The position numbers and the translations under genes are program-made. The notes beneath the pieces are model-generated. The model had not been told where the DNA came from and did no database searches. It worked only from the letters and a program-made list of their open reading frames with translations. From Myoxocephalus aenaeus (taxonomy: Eukaryota; Chordata; Actinopteri; Perciformes; Cottidae), in contig JBAMJR010000503.1 in assembly GCA_038501785.1 (NCBI GenBank), positions 306,492 to 370,491 on the forward strand: a DNA stretch of 64,000 nucleotides, read 5' to 3'. Within the stretch, counting starts at the first letter, position 1. Each line of letters opens with the position of its first letter. Shown in pieces: positions 53,505 to 63,833 of the stretch.

Positions 53505-53879
53505 GCTAATAATTTTCCACCGGAGCTTTAGCTAGCTGGCTAACGTTGCGTTCTCTCCTGCTGTGTTCAATGTATTCACTCGCGCTCCCTTCTGGCACGC
53601 GCACCTGTTCGCAATTCACTGAATCTCGCGCTCCCTTCTGGCACGTACACCTGTTCGCAGTTCACTGAATATAAATACCCCCCCCAAAAAAACATTTTCT
53701 CATCGAATCTACACGATTCACGTAGGTCACCTATTTTGGTTTCAAAACGGCGAATTTCGCCGAAAGGTGAGGGATTTTCATGTCTGACAACAGTTGTTGA
53801 AAACATGAACCTTTAATTTTACTGAAATACATTTTAAATACATAATCACCTGTGTGTATTTTCTATTATAGGTCGGTGA
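53505..53879. other. Unassigned, promoter-like GC words
   Basis: A direct repeat (TCGCGCTCCCTTCTGGCACG, 53580 and 53625) and TTTCAAAAC...GCGAATTTCGCCGAAAGGTGA, shared with 58240-58280. No gene. Confidence 0.35.
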
Positions 53880-53883
53880 TTAA

Positions 53884-55882
53884 CCCTTCGTCCACTGAGC
53901 CCGCGGTTTCGCGTGGTGACACTTGAAACTTTTCTCTAAGTTTCTAAAATATTCACAGCACCCCGATAATACATCGCAAAAATATAATTTTACGTCTGGC
54001 GGAAAGAGACGGCTTCCTGCTTCCGGGTGCCTGCCCAGGCAGAGCCCAGCATAATTTGAACATCATCAGGCAAGCGAAAGGGCAGCAGTGTGTCATCTGA
54101 CGCTGGAAAAAAATAAATAAAAAATCCTTCTCTGTGATTAGTTGAGTCATATGTCCGTCGCCATTTCGTGAACTAAACAACCAATGTACACTCAGGAAAA
54201 TCTCAAAAGGACTACCCACTTGTACAGCATGTACACACTACAGTTTACAATCAACATCATGACGACAAAGAGATTCAACACGGAGGAAGCAAAACGCATG
54301 ATTCTGGAGACCAGCGAGGAGGAGGACGACGCGTCGTCGTCAGAGCTCGAAGGCTTTAGTTCTTCTGAGGAAGATGGGTAAGTGTAGTTACTAAACTTTG
54401 TTACGTGTCTGTAAGGCTGCATGGTGCAAACTAGTAATGTGTACAAACTAGTAATGTGTACACTGTGCACGAGAGCACGAGAGCCAGCCACGCGGTGCAC
54501 ACTGCTGTTCACGTTACTACGTCATGATCTAAGTAATGTTTACACACAGTCTGCTTTGTACAATACTCTGCTTCACGTTACTACCACTAATATTTATACA
54601 TCCAATGCGGAGCACTATGCTAAAATTACTACCACAGTCATGATCTGAATAATATTTGCACATCCAATGTGGAGCATTCTGCTCAATCGTTACGTCATCT
54701 TTCTTTCAACTGACTAGTATTGATTTATTTTACAGAGAGGAGCACCAGCCGCCCCGACCAGCCTGGCCAGCAAAGAGGCAGCGTGTTGGACGGCAACTAC
54801 CACGACCAGCAAAGAGGCAGCGCGTTGACCGACGACTAAAGACACCATCTCCAGCAAACAGGGCTCGTGCTGCCCGGCGACTACTTTCACCTCAGGCCAG
54901 ATCAAGAAAGACAGCAGCACGTGCACCACCTGCACCTACGCTGTCCTGGAGGACGGATGAAGACCCGGACACTGCTCCCCCCGTCATCAAGTTCCAGCCC
55001 GGACACCAGGTCCACATGTCAGTGCCACAGCAACACCCATTGAACTCTTCAAACTGTTCTTCCAACTAAGTCCACGGTGGGTCGCAGGGTTTGCGAGCTT
55101 TGCAGCATGAAGAAAGTGAGCAAAGACACGGCGTGGAAGTGCGAGGCGTGTAACGTTCCCCTCTGCCTGCAGCTGAACAGAAACTGTTTCCATGACTGGC
55201 ATGCCATGGCATGAGGATATGCCATTGAAGCATATATACTTGTATATTGTAAATGGTCTAGTCTTTGTTCTGTTTTATATTTCTGAATATATATTCTGTA
55301 CATATTTTCTTTTTTTTTTATAATACATATTTTTATTTAAAAAAAAAAAAAAATTGTTGTGATGGTCATTTTTCATTTGCACACACTCCCTGAAGCTTTA
55401 TCTGCACTATGAAGTCATTTCTCAGTCCCATTTTTATCATTTTGGTGAAAGCTGTGAAAGACCATATTTCTACTCAAAAAACGATAATAAAAACTTTAGT
55501 TTTAGACATTTATTTACATGTATCTAACATTTTATTCATATATTTCACTGCTTTTGTGAACCTAAAACCTTTGGTAAACCAATTGCCATCACCTAAACAG
55601 AGTCACCACCTGAGTAAAGTTAGGTTTTTTCAAGCGATATGAAGAATTTCCAAAAATCGAGATTCCATTTTTCAGCTTTAGTGTCATATTATAAAGTTTT
55701 TTTCTTTACACTTTTGCCTTACGACAATGGTGCCTCATTATATAGATAGCTGAGATTGTTCTGCAATTTATGATGTAAAACATGGGTATATATCTTATAT
55801 GCAAGTGCCTTAAAAGGTGAATCTAAGAAAATTATGTCAAATCGAGAAAATCGACTGAAAATGACCTCCAGTGTGCAGTGAG
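53884..55882 (+). mobile_element. piggyBac deletion derivative, copy 3
   Basis: TTAA at 53880-53883 and 55883-55886. Ends CCCTTCGTCCACTGAG and (inward) CTCACTGCACACTGGA. N-terminal exon, second exon and C-terminal zinc domain are present but the DDD catalytic domain is deleted. The 3' region (55500-55882) is shared with the other copies. Confidence 0.82.
54259..55214 (+). pseudogene. piggyBac transposase: N terminus joined to C-terminal cysteine-rich domain
   Basis: Exon 1 (54259-54377) reads MTTKRFNTEEAKRMILETSE then an acidic SSSELEGFSSSEEDG; donor GTAAGTG. Exon 2 starts at 54736 after TTTTACAG and continues the phase: basic repeats PAKRQRV, then APTLSWRTDEDPDTAPPVIK and FQPGHQVHMS. A frame change near 55020 gives ATPIELFKLFFQL, the first block of the DDE_Tnp_1_7 domain. 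At about 55066 the sequence jumps to the end of the protein: GRRVCELCSMKKVSKDTAWK, CEACNVPLCLQLNRNCFHDW, stop 55212-55214. That is the C-terminal zinc-binding domain of piggyBac (PGBD4-like). All catalytic Asp residues are missing. Confidence 0.82.
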
Positions 55883-55886
55883 TTAA

Positions 55887-56762
55887 GGGAGAAGAGGGAA
55901 GAGCTAACAGGGAATGACGGCAGAGGATGTCGGATGAGGAAGCGGCCCAGGACACATTGGCATACACACCGCTAAAAGAATGTGTCCATAGACAACCTCA
56001 AAATTGGATCTGAGTAATCGAATCTCAATAGGTCTTGGGTGCGTTGACACCTGTACTTGAAGCTATTGACTTGTGGTCGAAATTATGCATAGCAGAAGGT
56101 TATTGATCATAGAAAAAAACATTCCTGCTCAACTGCTCAAACTTCCATTTATGGTGTTTATGTAAGACAGTAACCATTCTAAGGCTCCAATTTATTGGAG
56201 GGATTAAGGAGTCCTCACTGTCTGTGTATGTGTGTGTCTAAAAGATAAGATAAGCAGTGGCATAGCGGGACTCCCTTAGAGGCCCGTATAATTCAATCCG
56301 CTGAACCTTCAGAGAGAGTGTGTGTCTGAAACGCTGTCTGCTGGTGACATCAGAAGGGGTAATTGCCTTTAGCCAGTGTTTAAACTCTCTGACACTGGAG
56401 ACGAGGCCTCGTTCTTGTTGCCGCTCACCACACTGAAGGCCCACTTTCAGCCTTTTGACCCAACAGACTGGATCGGATAAAAGTGTCTTTGGCACGCATT
56501 TCTGCTTCCGGTGGAGAAAATAAATCTTGTCATTGTCAGTAGTATCCTTTCACAATCTAAATAAATAACTCGTCACTTATAAATTAGCTTCATCACATTT
56601 TTTTTATTGACACGTGTTGCTGGACATTCAATGGAAAACGCACGGAAAATGAGTAACCTTTCTTAAAATATCATAAAAAACCGTTATATGAGGATAAATT
56701 GATATGGTGAATGGCTCTTTAACTGCCAAAATCCTCCACTATGTTCATCAGCGAGACGCTAA
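55887..56762. other. Unassigned stretch
   Basis: No gene or complete element recognised. Confidence 0.3.
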
Positions 56763-56817
56763 TGCCGCGTTCACACTAAACGCGGCATTTACCGCGTCAG
56801 TTTACTCGCTTGCAGTG

Positions 56818-57165
56818 GCGGGCCGTTAGGGCCTGCTAAGCCTTCTCTGCTGGCCTAAACAGAATCAAAGTTTAAAGTTTTAGTTTTTTTTCATATATAT
56901 AATTAAAAGTTATAGCCATTTTACAAACACTACATGTATTATAATAATTTTTCCCTATTAGCAGCTTGTTAAGGGTCTTCTCATCCAATCACATTTTACC
57001 TCTGTTTCTCTATGCAATCGAGAGCTGGTTAAACTATATGGCGAGGCCTGCTAGCGTTATGAAACGTGTGTTTTGCCACAGGGCCGCGTGACCATTAACG
57101 TACGCTGTGATTGGTCACTAGGAACTCCTCGGGGACCGCCAAAATCTCATCAACACCACGAATGA
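56818..57165 (+). repeat. 'AGTGGCGGGCC'-family copy
   Basis: Starts CAGTGGCGGGCCGTTAGG. The body matches the reverse of 50415-50795 and 28283-28630, e.g. ACTACATGTATTATAATAA and TTTTGCCACAGGGCCGCG. Confidence 0.7.
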
Positions 57166-57239
57166 ATACGGCTAGTTGAGCAATATCTCTAGTAATGTCA
57201 GTCCTCCAATCCATTAGTAATTTCAGTCCTCCAATCTAT

Positions 57240-57425
57240 TGTGACTAGGATGACCATATCCATAACACCAAAAAGGAGGACACTATGCAGTATTTTGTGA
57301 GGCTGTGAATAATTGCATAGGAGGGGTGCAGTTTGATTTTATTAAGAGAGGGGATATGAGCCCTTTTAACTGTAATTGATCTCCTTGGAGCATACCCTGC
57401 TTTAGCAATTAATGAATATGTTTTT
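57240..57425 (-). repeat. hAT-like relic with zinc-finger remnant
   Basis: AGGATGACCATAT is a known hAT-type terminus. On the minus strand AAAGCAGGGTATGCTCCAAG echoes the coding sequence of the finger at 44549-44650. Confidence 0.4.
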
Positions 57426-57428
57426 TTT

Positions 57429-57433
57429 ATATG

Positions 57434-57479
<46 letters not shown>

Positions 57480-57480
57480 T
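57429..57480. repeat. (TA)n microsatellite
   Basis: About 20 TA units with a TATATCTTATATATA continuation. Confidence 0.9.
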
Positions 57481-57549
57481 ATATATATGTAATATATTAT
57501 TAATATGTAATTATTAATTGTAATTAACAATGAATTAATATGTATTTTA

Positions 57550-57890
57550 TATATATACTTATATATTTATATAGATATATAGATATACACATATAATTGC
57601 AATCAATTCGGTCATAAGTAAAAAGACACCGCTGTAGTTCAAAGTAAAAGTTAAATTAAAATCTTAAATTATAAATCATCTTAACCATAATCCTCAGTCA
57701 AACTGATGTAACGTTACTGTGAATAAATAATAAACTAATAAAGATTGCTCGTTAGACCCTCAAAACAGAATTATATCTCATGTTTAACCGCTACGGAGAA
57801 ATCGGAGCCAGCGGATCATTTCAAAAAGTCCTGCCGAGATTAGGCTGCTCTCGGCGGGCAGCAGAGCGCTGATCGCCCGGTGCCAGCGGG
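57550..57890. repeat. Segment shared with 27650-27990
   Basis: Same orientation; CAGTCAAACTGATGTAACGT, AATAAAGATTGCTCGTTAGA and GAGCCAGCGGATCATTTCAA are common to both. AGTACAGAGAAGAACGC also recurs at 58088. Confidence 0.85.
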
Positions 57891-58332
57891 GCTCACCGGT
57901 CCCGCGAGCAGGACCTCAAACCGTCGCCGTATCTTTTTAAGTAGGCTGATTCTTGACAAACCGAGCACAGATTTGATGCTTAAACAACTAACTTATCGCC
58001 TGAAAACATCCTAAAATTACATCTTGTGACTCAACAACGGTAGTATTCATAGAATGTCAACTTTCAGTTATGAGTTTTCTCATCAAGTACAGAGAAGAAC
58101 GCATATTGAGAAGCGGCCGCTGTAGACATCTTAACACTGATTGGCCAAGACGCGACATCAAAGATGTTCTATTTGCGAAGATCACAACATCAGATTTTTT
58201 CCCTGTCACACATCTCAGAAACGCTAGCCGGGCAGTTCACATATTTTGATTTCAAAACTGCGAATTTCGCCGAAAGGTGACAAGTTTGCAGGTATGCAAA
58301 AAGGAGGACAAATACACGTCTGGCTTGACTGC

Positions 58333-58356
58333 GGGGGGGGGGGGGGGGGGGGGGGG
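58333..58356. repeat. 24-base poly-G tract
   Basis: Uninterrupted G run, with potential for G-quadruplex formation; length may be affected by sequencing error. Confidence 0.85.
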
Positions 58357-58643
58357 ACGCCGGTTCGCCGTGATCAACAGTCAACAGTCAACAGACTGAT
58401 TGCTGATCGCTGATTGGCTGACGCAACTTTGCGTCACGCGATTTCTTTTGCCCGAGTTGGAAAATTTCAACTCAAACGCATCATTCGCGCCGCCCAGCGA
58501 AAAAAATGCTTTTTCGCAACCTATGGCGTCTGTGCATTGACTTTGCATGTAATCTGGTCGCACGTCAAATTCGCGCCGCGTTTGGTGTGAACGCAGCATA
58601 ACTGTGTCTGGCTTGTTTAGTGCTGGCCAAGCAGGACAAGATA

Positions 58644-59864
58644 CACTCACCTAAAGGATTATTAGGAACACCTGTTCAATTTCTCATTAATGCAATTATC
58701 TAATCAACCAATCACATGGCAGTTGCTTCAATGCATTTAGGGGTGTGGTCCTGGTCAAGACAATCTCCTGAACTCCAAACTGAATGTCAGAATGGGAAAG
58801 AAAGGTGATTTAAGCAATTTTGAGCGTGGCATGGTTGTTGGTGCCAGACGGGCCGGTCTGAGTATTTCACAATCTGCTCAGTTACTGGGATTTTCACACA
58901 CAACCATTTCTAGGGTTTACAAAGAATGGTGTGAAAAGGGAAAAACATCCAGTATGCGGCAGTCCTGTGGGCAAAAATGCCTTGTTGATGCTAGAGGTCA
59001 GAGGAGAATGGGCCGACTGATTCAAGCTGATAGAAGAGCAACTTTGACTGAAATAACCACTCGTTACAACCGAGGTATGCAGCAAAGCATTTGTGAAGCC
59101 ACAACACGCACAACCTTGAGGCGGATGGGCTACAACAGCAGAAGACCCCACCGGGTACCACTCATCTCCACTACAAATAGGAAAAAGAGGCTACAATTTG
59201 CAAGAGCTCACCAAAATTGGACAGTTGAAGACTGGAAAAATGTTGCCTGGTCTGATGAGTCTCGATTTCTGTTGAGACATTCAGATGGTAGAGTCAGAAT
59301 TTGGCGTAAACAGAATGAGAACATGGATCCATCATGCCTTGTTACCACTGTGCAGGCTGGTGGTGATGGTGTAATGGTGTGGGGGATGTTTTCTTGGCAC
59401 ACTTTAGGCCCCTTAGTGCCAATTGGGCATCGTTTAAATGCCACGGCCTACCTGAGCATTGTTTCTGACCATGTCCATCCCTTTATGGCCACCATGTACC
59501 CATCCTCTGATGGCTACTTCCAGCAGGATAATGCACCATGTCACAAAGCTCGAATCATTTCAAATTGGTTTCTTGAACATGACAATGAGTTCACTGTACT
59601 AAAATGGCCCCCACAGTCACCAGATCTCAACCCAATAGAGCATCTTTGGGATGTGGTGGAACGGGAGCTTCGTGCCCTGGATGTGCATCCCACAAATCTC
59701 CATCAACTGCAAGATGCTATCCTATCAATATGGGCCAACATTTCTAAAGAATGCTTTAAGCACCTTGTTGAATCAATGCCATGTAGAATTAAGGCAGTTC
59801 TGAAGGCGAAAGGGGGTCAAACACAGTATTAGTATGGTGTTCCTAATAATCCTTTAGGTGAGTG
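58644..59864 (+). mobile_element. Intact Tc1-like DD36E transposon
   Basis: 1221 bp. CACTCACCTAAAGGATTATT starts both ends; the two 29-bp terminal repeats are identical. TA at 58642-58643 and 59865-59866. It holds one full-length intronless transposase. Identical ends and an undamaged gene imply recent insertion. DD36E spacing and structure fit the 'Incomer'-type group of Tc1/mariner. Confidence 0.95.
58792..59832 (+). CDS. Tc1-like DD36E transposase, full length
   Basis: 346 residues without stop or shift. The N-terminal paired helix-turn-helix (residues about 6-110: LSNFERGMVVGARRAGLSIS, LLGFSHTTISRVYKEW, LTEITTRYNRG, TTLRRMGY) binds the terminal repeats. The catalytic RNase H fold has Asp155 (WSDESRFLL), Asp246 (QQDNAPCHKARI) and Glu283 (SPDLNPIEHLWD), with 36 residues between the last two. 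The GRVRIWRK motif is typical of Tc1. The length equals that of functional family members. The ATG is 148 bp inside the left end and is the first in frame. All residues expected for catalysis are present. Confidence 0.95.
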   Translation: MGKKGDLSNFERGMVVGARRAGLSISQSAQLLGFSHTTISRVYKEWCEKGKTSSMRQSCGQKCLVDARGQRRMGRLIQADRRATLTEITTRYNRGMQQSICEATTRTTLRRMGYNSRRPHRVPLISTTNRKKRLQFARAHQNWTVEDWKNVAWSDESRFLLRHSDGRVRIWRKQNENMDPSCLVTTVQAGGDGVMVWGMFSWHTLGPLVPIGHRLNATAYLSIVSDHVHPFMATMYPSSDGYFQQDNAPCHKARIISNWFLEHDNEFTVLKWPPQSPDLNPIEHLWDVVERELRALDVHPTNLHQLQDAILSIWANISKECFKHLVESMPCRIKAVLKAKGGQTQY

Positions 59865-59866
59865 TA

Positions 59867-60848
59867 GATTAGTGCCAGCTATCTTTGGGCTTAACTCTGC
59901 TCCAGCAACATTACTGACCAGCCATCATTTCACTAATGGAGGGATATTTCACCAAGCTAAATAACTGCATAAAGACTATTATGACTCCATCTTAATTGCT
60001 CAGATCCTTTTATTCCCAGCATGATTTCTGGATGCTTTACCAATCTTATTCCAGCTCACAATAACATTCTTGACTTTGTGATGATAATTGGATATAAAAT
60101 CTTTTGTCTTTTTTTAATTTATTTTTAAGGAAAATAAATCCACACACTTAATTATTTTCCATGATTATAAATTCACCATCTCGGTCAGACAGACCTCATT
60201 AGGCATTAGCCTCTTTCCATCTTATTTTATTTTGATTATAAAGCTCAACTCCCCCAATAGGTAGTTTTTGGAGGGGGAACAGGGCAGCTGTAGGGTAGAT
60301 AGCGGGTCAACAGCGTATGCCACATACATCATCTGAAAGCTGTGTCAAGTCGTTTACGTCACACATTGTGTTTCGATAAGGGGGCCTATTCAAATGTTGC
60401 TTTTAAGTGGCTGAGAACTGTGATGGAAGCCTATGATGGCCATTTAAATGCTCAGTTATTTCTCTTAAGTTGTTGCAGCACGTTTTCAATTGATACCAAT
60501 TTTAACACTGGATATTTGATCATAATGGTCAGAAATGCCTCCAAAATACCACATTAAGACACCAAGACCTTGAGGAACATCATAGAAAACAGGAATCTCC
60601 AATCTGGTTTTAACATCCCAGCATTTTGGGCTCATTCGTCTCATTGGTTCAAATCTATGGCATGCGATTGGCTAAAAGTCCCACAGGGGCAGAGTGTCTC
60701 TTTGGCGCAGGTTTTGAAAATGGCTCAATAACATTCATGTTTTCCGGTACCTGAAGTCCTCACTCCGCCCTCCTGTGTTTACTAACAAAATATTTTACCT
60801 AGAAGGAATTGTTATTCAGTTCTATATGTTACAGCTGATGAGAATCTT
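59867..60848. other. Unassigned stretch
   Basis: AT-rich with no gene or element end recognised. Confidence 0.3.
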
Positions 60849-60992
60849 CCCAGATAGCCAGCGGACTCGGCCGTATTGCGGCCGAGTGTTGGCTGACTCG
60901 GCTGTGTTCCGGCTCGATGCTGCCGAATGTGAGCCAGCTTTGGCCCAATTCATTGTTGCCATATCTGGCCCAGATGTATCTGTTACGGACAT

Positions 60993-61272
60993 GGGCCTAT
61001 TCTGTCTGAGACATGGCAACCGGGTTTATCAGCAACCGGCACTGAAACGGCTCTGGCCCGTCGATGGCTGTCGATTCTGGGCCGTATCTGGCTTCATACA
61101 ATCGGGCCTATTCTGGCTGAGACATGGCAACCGGGTTTATCGGCAACCTGCACTGAAACGGCTCTGGCCCGTTGATGGCTGCCGATTCTGGGCCGTATCT
61201 GGCTTCATAGAAACGGGCCTATTCTGGCTGAGACATGGCAACCGGGTTTATCGGCAACCAGCACTGAAACAG
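60993..61272 (+). repeat. 111-bp tandem repeat, 2.5 copies, open in one frame
   Basis: Units start GGGCCTATTCTG at 60993, 61104 and 61215. As 111 is 37 codons, a plus-strand frame (60775-61281, 168 residues) stays open and repeats GLFWLRHGNRVYRQPALKRL then WPVDGCRFWAVSGF. I do not claim it is translated; the family is GC-rich non-coding elsewhere. Confidence 0.85.
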
Positions 61273-61319
61273 GTTTTTTAAATAATAGTTGAAGAGGCAA
61301 CAGGCAACCATTAGGGCTT

Positions 61320-62094
61320 CCCTCGTAGGACCGGACCTCATGCCGTCGCGCTTTCTTTTCTTTCTCCACCGACAACCGCTCTTGGTAAGTACCCACATTA
61401 TTAAATTGTTCAAATATGGTGGGAGATGTCTATTTAACAAACGTATATACATTACTCGTTTTTTGAGAGAAGCTCAATTCCTCCACATGGCCCGTGTATA
61501 TTCAATGCTAACCGCGCTTAAGCTAGCTAACCTTGTCAGGGGAGTTCAGCACGTTAGCTAGAAAACGTGTCCCGAGGACCCGAATAATGCTGTTAGCTGA
61601 CTAGTCTGTAATGAAAGAACACTTTTGTATTCATCAAGCCATGATGTTTGAGCACAGACATGTGTAACAACGCCTCGCACTGCATCGTATAACTGTTTTA
61701 ACCGAGCCAGCTGGTTTACAAAGGCAGCAGGGTTGGAGTAACTTTAACGTTAATGTAATGGACACATGGCGAAATTGTATTGCAATGTTTTATCTCCTGA
61801 AATCAAAATGTATATTTACGATCTAGCAGACGTGGATGGTGTCAGATATTATTACATTATATACAGACACGATATTCAATACAAGTGAGAACGGTTTGCA
61901 ATACTATTGATAGATTTACCATTTATGTTTTAGAAATCGTGAGATCTCACACCAGTTTTTTGTTTCTACCAGGCTGCAACCTCTGGATTTTTTATTTTTG
62001 GACGTGAAGCCATGATGCCGGAGTGACGGTAGTCTTTTTGTGTTTAGTTAGAGTTCTATTTTTTATTTAACCCTGTGTGCATTCAGTTAATAAA
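61320..62094 (+). ncRNA. Possible two-exon transcript inside the element
   Basis: CTTTCTTTTCTTTCTCC just before a strong donor (GTAAGTAC at 61385) resembles a terminal-oligopyrimidine first exon. TTTGTTTCTACCAG at 61959-61972 is a good acceptor, and AATAAA at 62089-62094 would end the transcript. The second exon holds only ATGATGCCGGAGTGA. No protein is evident. Inference from signals only. Confidence 0.3.
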
Positions 62095-62939
62095 CACATA
62101 TTTACTGTAACATTTTGGTCGACGTGTCTTATTTTATCGTATTGTTATATAATTGTAAGCTATTGTATGGTGTATTTAAACAGTTCTCTATGAAGCAGTG
62201 TTCTGATGTATGTTTCTGGGGCTTTTATTACCGAAGGGGAAAACGTAAGGAGAGAGAGGAGGTTTGGTTGGAGGTAGGAGCGAGTCAAGAATAAAGTTGT
62301 TGCCATCTTGTCTAATCTAACGGAGCAGCGTGTTGTTATTTTATTATTATTGTACAAGTATAGGCGCAAGAGAAACCCTCGGTTACATTGGTGGCACGGT
62401 GGGATACATAATAATAATTCATTAAACCGGACCCAAGCAGAGTCGGCAGCCGGACCCGGGCCGACGTGTTTCTTCTGGTGTGCCGGCTTCGGGCCGATGC
62501 TGGCCCCGGTTAGTTTCGATTACGGCCCAGTGACGGCAGTGTCGTCCGCCGGAATCGGGCCAGTGTATTCGGCCCGATTCTGGGGCGCCATCCATGCCAA
62601 GTCGGAGCCGAATCGGCAACCGGACGCGGGCCGACAGTGTTTCTTCCGGCGTGCCGGACGCGGGTCATTTTGGCTACCTGGGTTATTACAGCTTACAGTC
62701 ATCCTCCCACAGAAACTCCATTTACCTCTGCTGGTTCAAATGCAAATCGAATCCCCCTCCTGTTCCTTATCTCGTGCCATAAACCACAGGACGAACCACA
62801 GGTGGTCCATTCTCTTTGTTCCCTAAGACCAAACGCTCCTTTGTAAAACCCCCAACCACAGTCTGTGTGTAAATGACCTCTGCACTCTCCAGTACAGAGT
62901 CATGTGACCCTCAGCAATACTATATCATTCATCTTGTTT

Positions 62940-63045
62940 CAAATCTATTTTAAAATCCTTTCACATCTGAATCATTATACAGTAATAAAATACAATTACA
63001 CACCCTTCATAATAATATCCCTTATTAATTACCATATGCATTGTA
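62940..63045. repeat. Dispersed repeat shared with 4492-4660
   Basis: CTTCATAATAATATCCCTTA and TACAGTAATAAAA in the same order. Confidence 0.55.
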
Positions 63046-63059
63046 ATTAGTGCGGTCAT

Positions 63060-63207
63060 ATTAGTGTGTTATTAACGGTGTTAACGCAAACCAATTTTAA
63101 CGCCGTCAATTTTATTAACGGCGTTAACGCATTTTTTTTTTTTCATTTTTTTTTTTTTCGCGAGCACGACTTTTTTTTTCTTCGCGAGTTCCGGTGTGAA
63201 CACGGCA
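63060..63207. repeat. 'GTTAACG' repeat and right end of a Harbinger-like MITE
   Basis: Palindromic GTTAACGCAAACC and TTAACGGCGTTAACG words, a T-rich run, then TTCCGGTGTGAACACGGCA ending at 63207 before TAA. This is the right end of the 20483-21303 family; the left end was not found. Confidence 0.55.
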
Positions 63208-63294
63208 TAACGCTACCGTTTTTGAGGAGGTAGATTTTGAGGTGAGGGGACTGACAAGGCAGAAGGTAAAGTGGTCCACCGTTCTATCAATAAG

Positions 63295-63522
63295 CAGACC
63301 TGCCAACCTGTACGCAATGTGTGTAGCGGATACGCATTTTGACGTCAAAGTACGCTGGTAAAAATTAATCTAAAATTAATTTTAGACTAATTGACCAGCA
63401 CACATTATATGCAATGCAATATAATGCATGACGAGTATTTAATGACTTGTCCCCTATTAGTCGTCGTCAATTCCCATCCCCCCCTCGTCGGTACGCAAAA
63501 AATATCAAGGTTGGCAGGTCTG
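63295..63522. mobile_element. 228-bp MITE, 'CAGACCTGCCAACC' ends, in copy B
   Basis: Inverted ends and flanking AATAAG at 63289-63294 and 63523-63528, a 6-bp duplication. Contains the palindromic AAAATTAATTTTAGACTAAT region. Confidence 0.8.
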
Positions 63523-63572
63523 AATAAGGCTAAACTAGAAGTTAACACTAATACAAACATTATTTTTGCAGA

Positions 63573-63833
63573 ATGAGTGTGTTAGGGGAGAAGGGTGCAG
63601 CCATTGTTAAACAGCTGGATGCTGGATTGAAATGCAGCTGGAACTGGTCGTGGCTAAAACTGGAAGGCAAGGTCTCAATAAAAGGGCAAGAGGTGTCCTT
63701 TCATCTAGGAGATGTATTCTCCAAAGTCAACAGGCAGGGATTCACCAGATGGATTCTCTGCATCAAAGATATAAATTATGCTAACAAAGGCAGCCATGCT
63801 CTCCCTTACCACATTGTGCCTCATATACTGTAA
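63573..63833 (+). CDS. Zinc-finger protein exon of a transposon (copy B)
   Basis: Same 86-residue protein as 52882-53142 with a handful of changes (GEKGAA, SKVNRQGFTRWIL). The first finger cysteine of CILC is changed to Trp (RWILCIKDINYANKGS), so the finger in this copy is impaired. It follows the acceptor TTTTTGCAG; an upstream donor (AGAAG then GTAAAG at 63265) would make an untranslated first exon. Probably the N-terminal exon of a hAT-type element whose catalytic part is missing or lies beyond the window. Confidence 0.6.
   Translation: MSVLGEKGAAIVKQLDAGLKCSWNWSWLKLEGKVSIKGQEVSFHLGDVFSKVNRQGFTRWILCIKDINYANKGSHALPYHIVPHIL

Larger units (their letters stand above)
56763..58598. mobile_element. 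Harbinger-like 'TGCCGCGTTCACAC' element with nested repeats
   Basis: Left TGCCGCGTTCACACTAAACG and right (inward) TGCTGCGTTCACACCAAACG; TAA at 56760-56762 and 58599-58601. The right 150 bp match the right part of 20483-21303 (GACTTTGCATGTAATCTGGT). Inside are an 'AGTGGCGGGCC' copy, (TA)n, a segment shared with 27590-27990 and a poly-G tract. Confidence 0.75.
60849..62682. mobile_element. DNA element with 'CCCAG(A/G)TAGCC' ends
   Basis: Left CCCAGATAGCCAGCGGACTC and right (inward) CCCAGGTAGCCAAAATGACC. GGCC-rich subterminal words (CGGGCC, GGCCCGAT, TCTGGCCC) occur in both halves. No transposase; the target duplication is unclear (perhaps TT). Contains 111-bp tandem repeats and an exon-like structure. 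A fragment occurs at 3640-3825. Confidence 0.6.

Noticed and set aside
60993..61272. CRISPR-like array
   Set aside because: Tandem units without spacers in a eukaryotic transposon.
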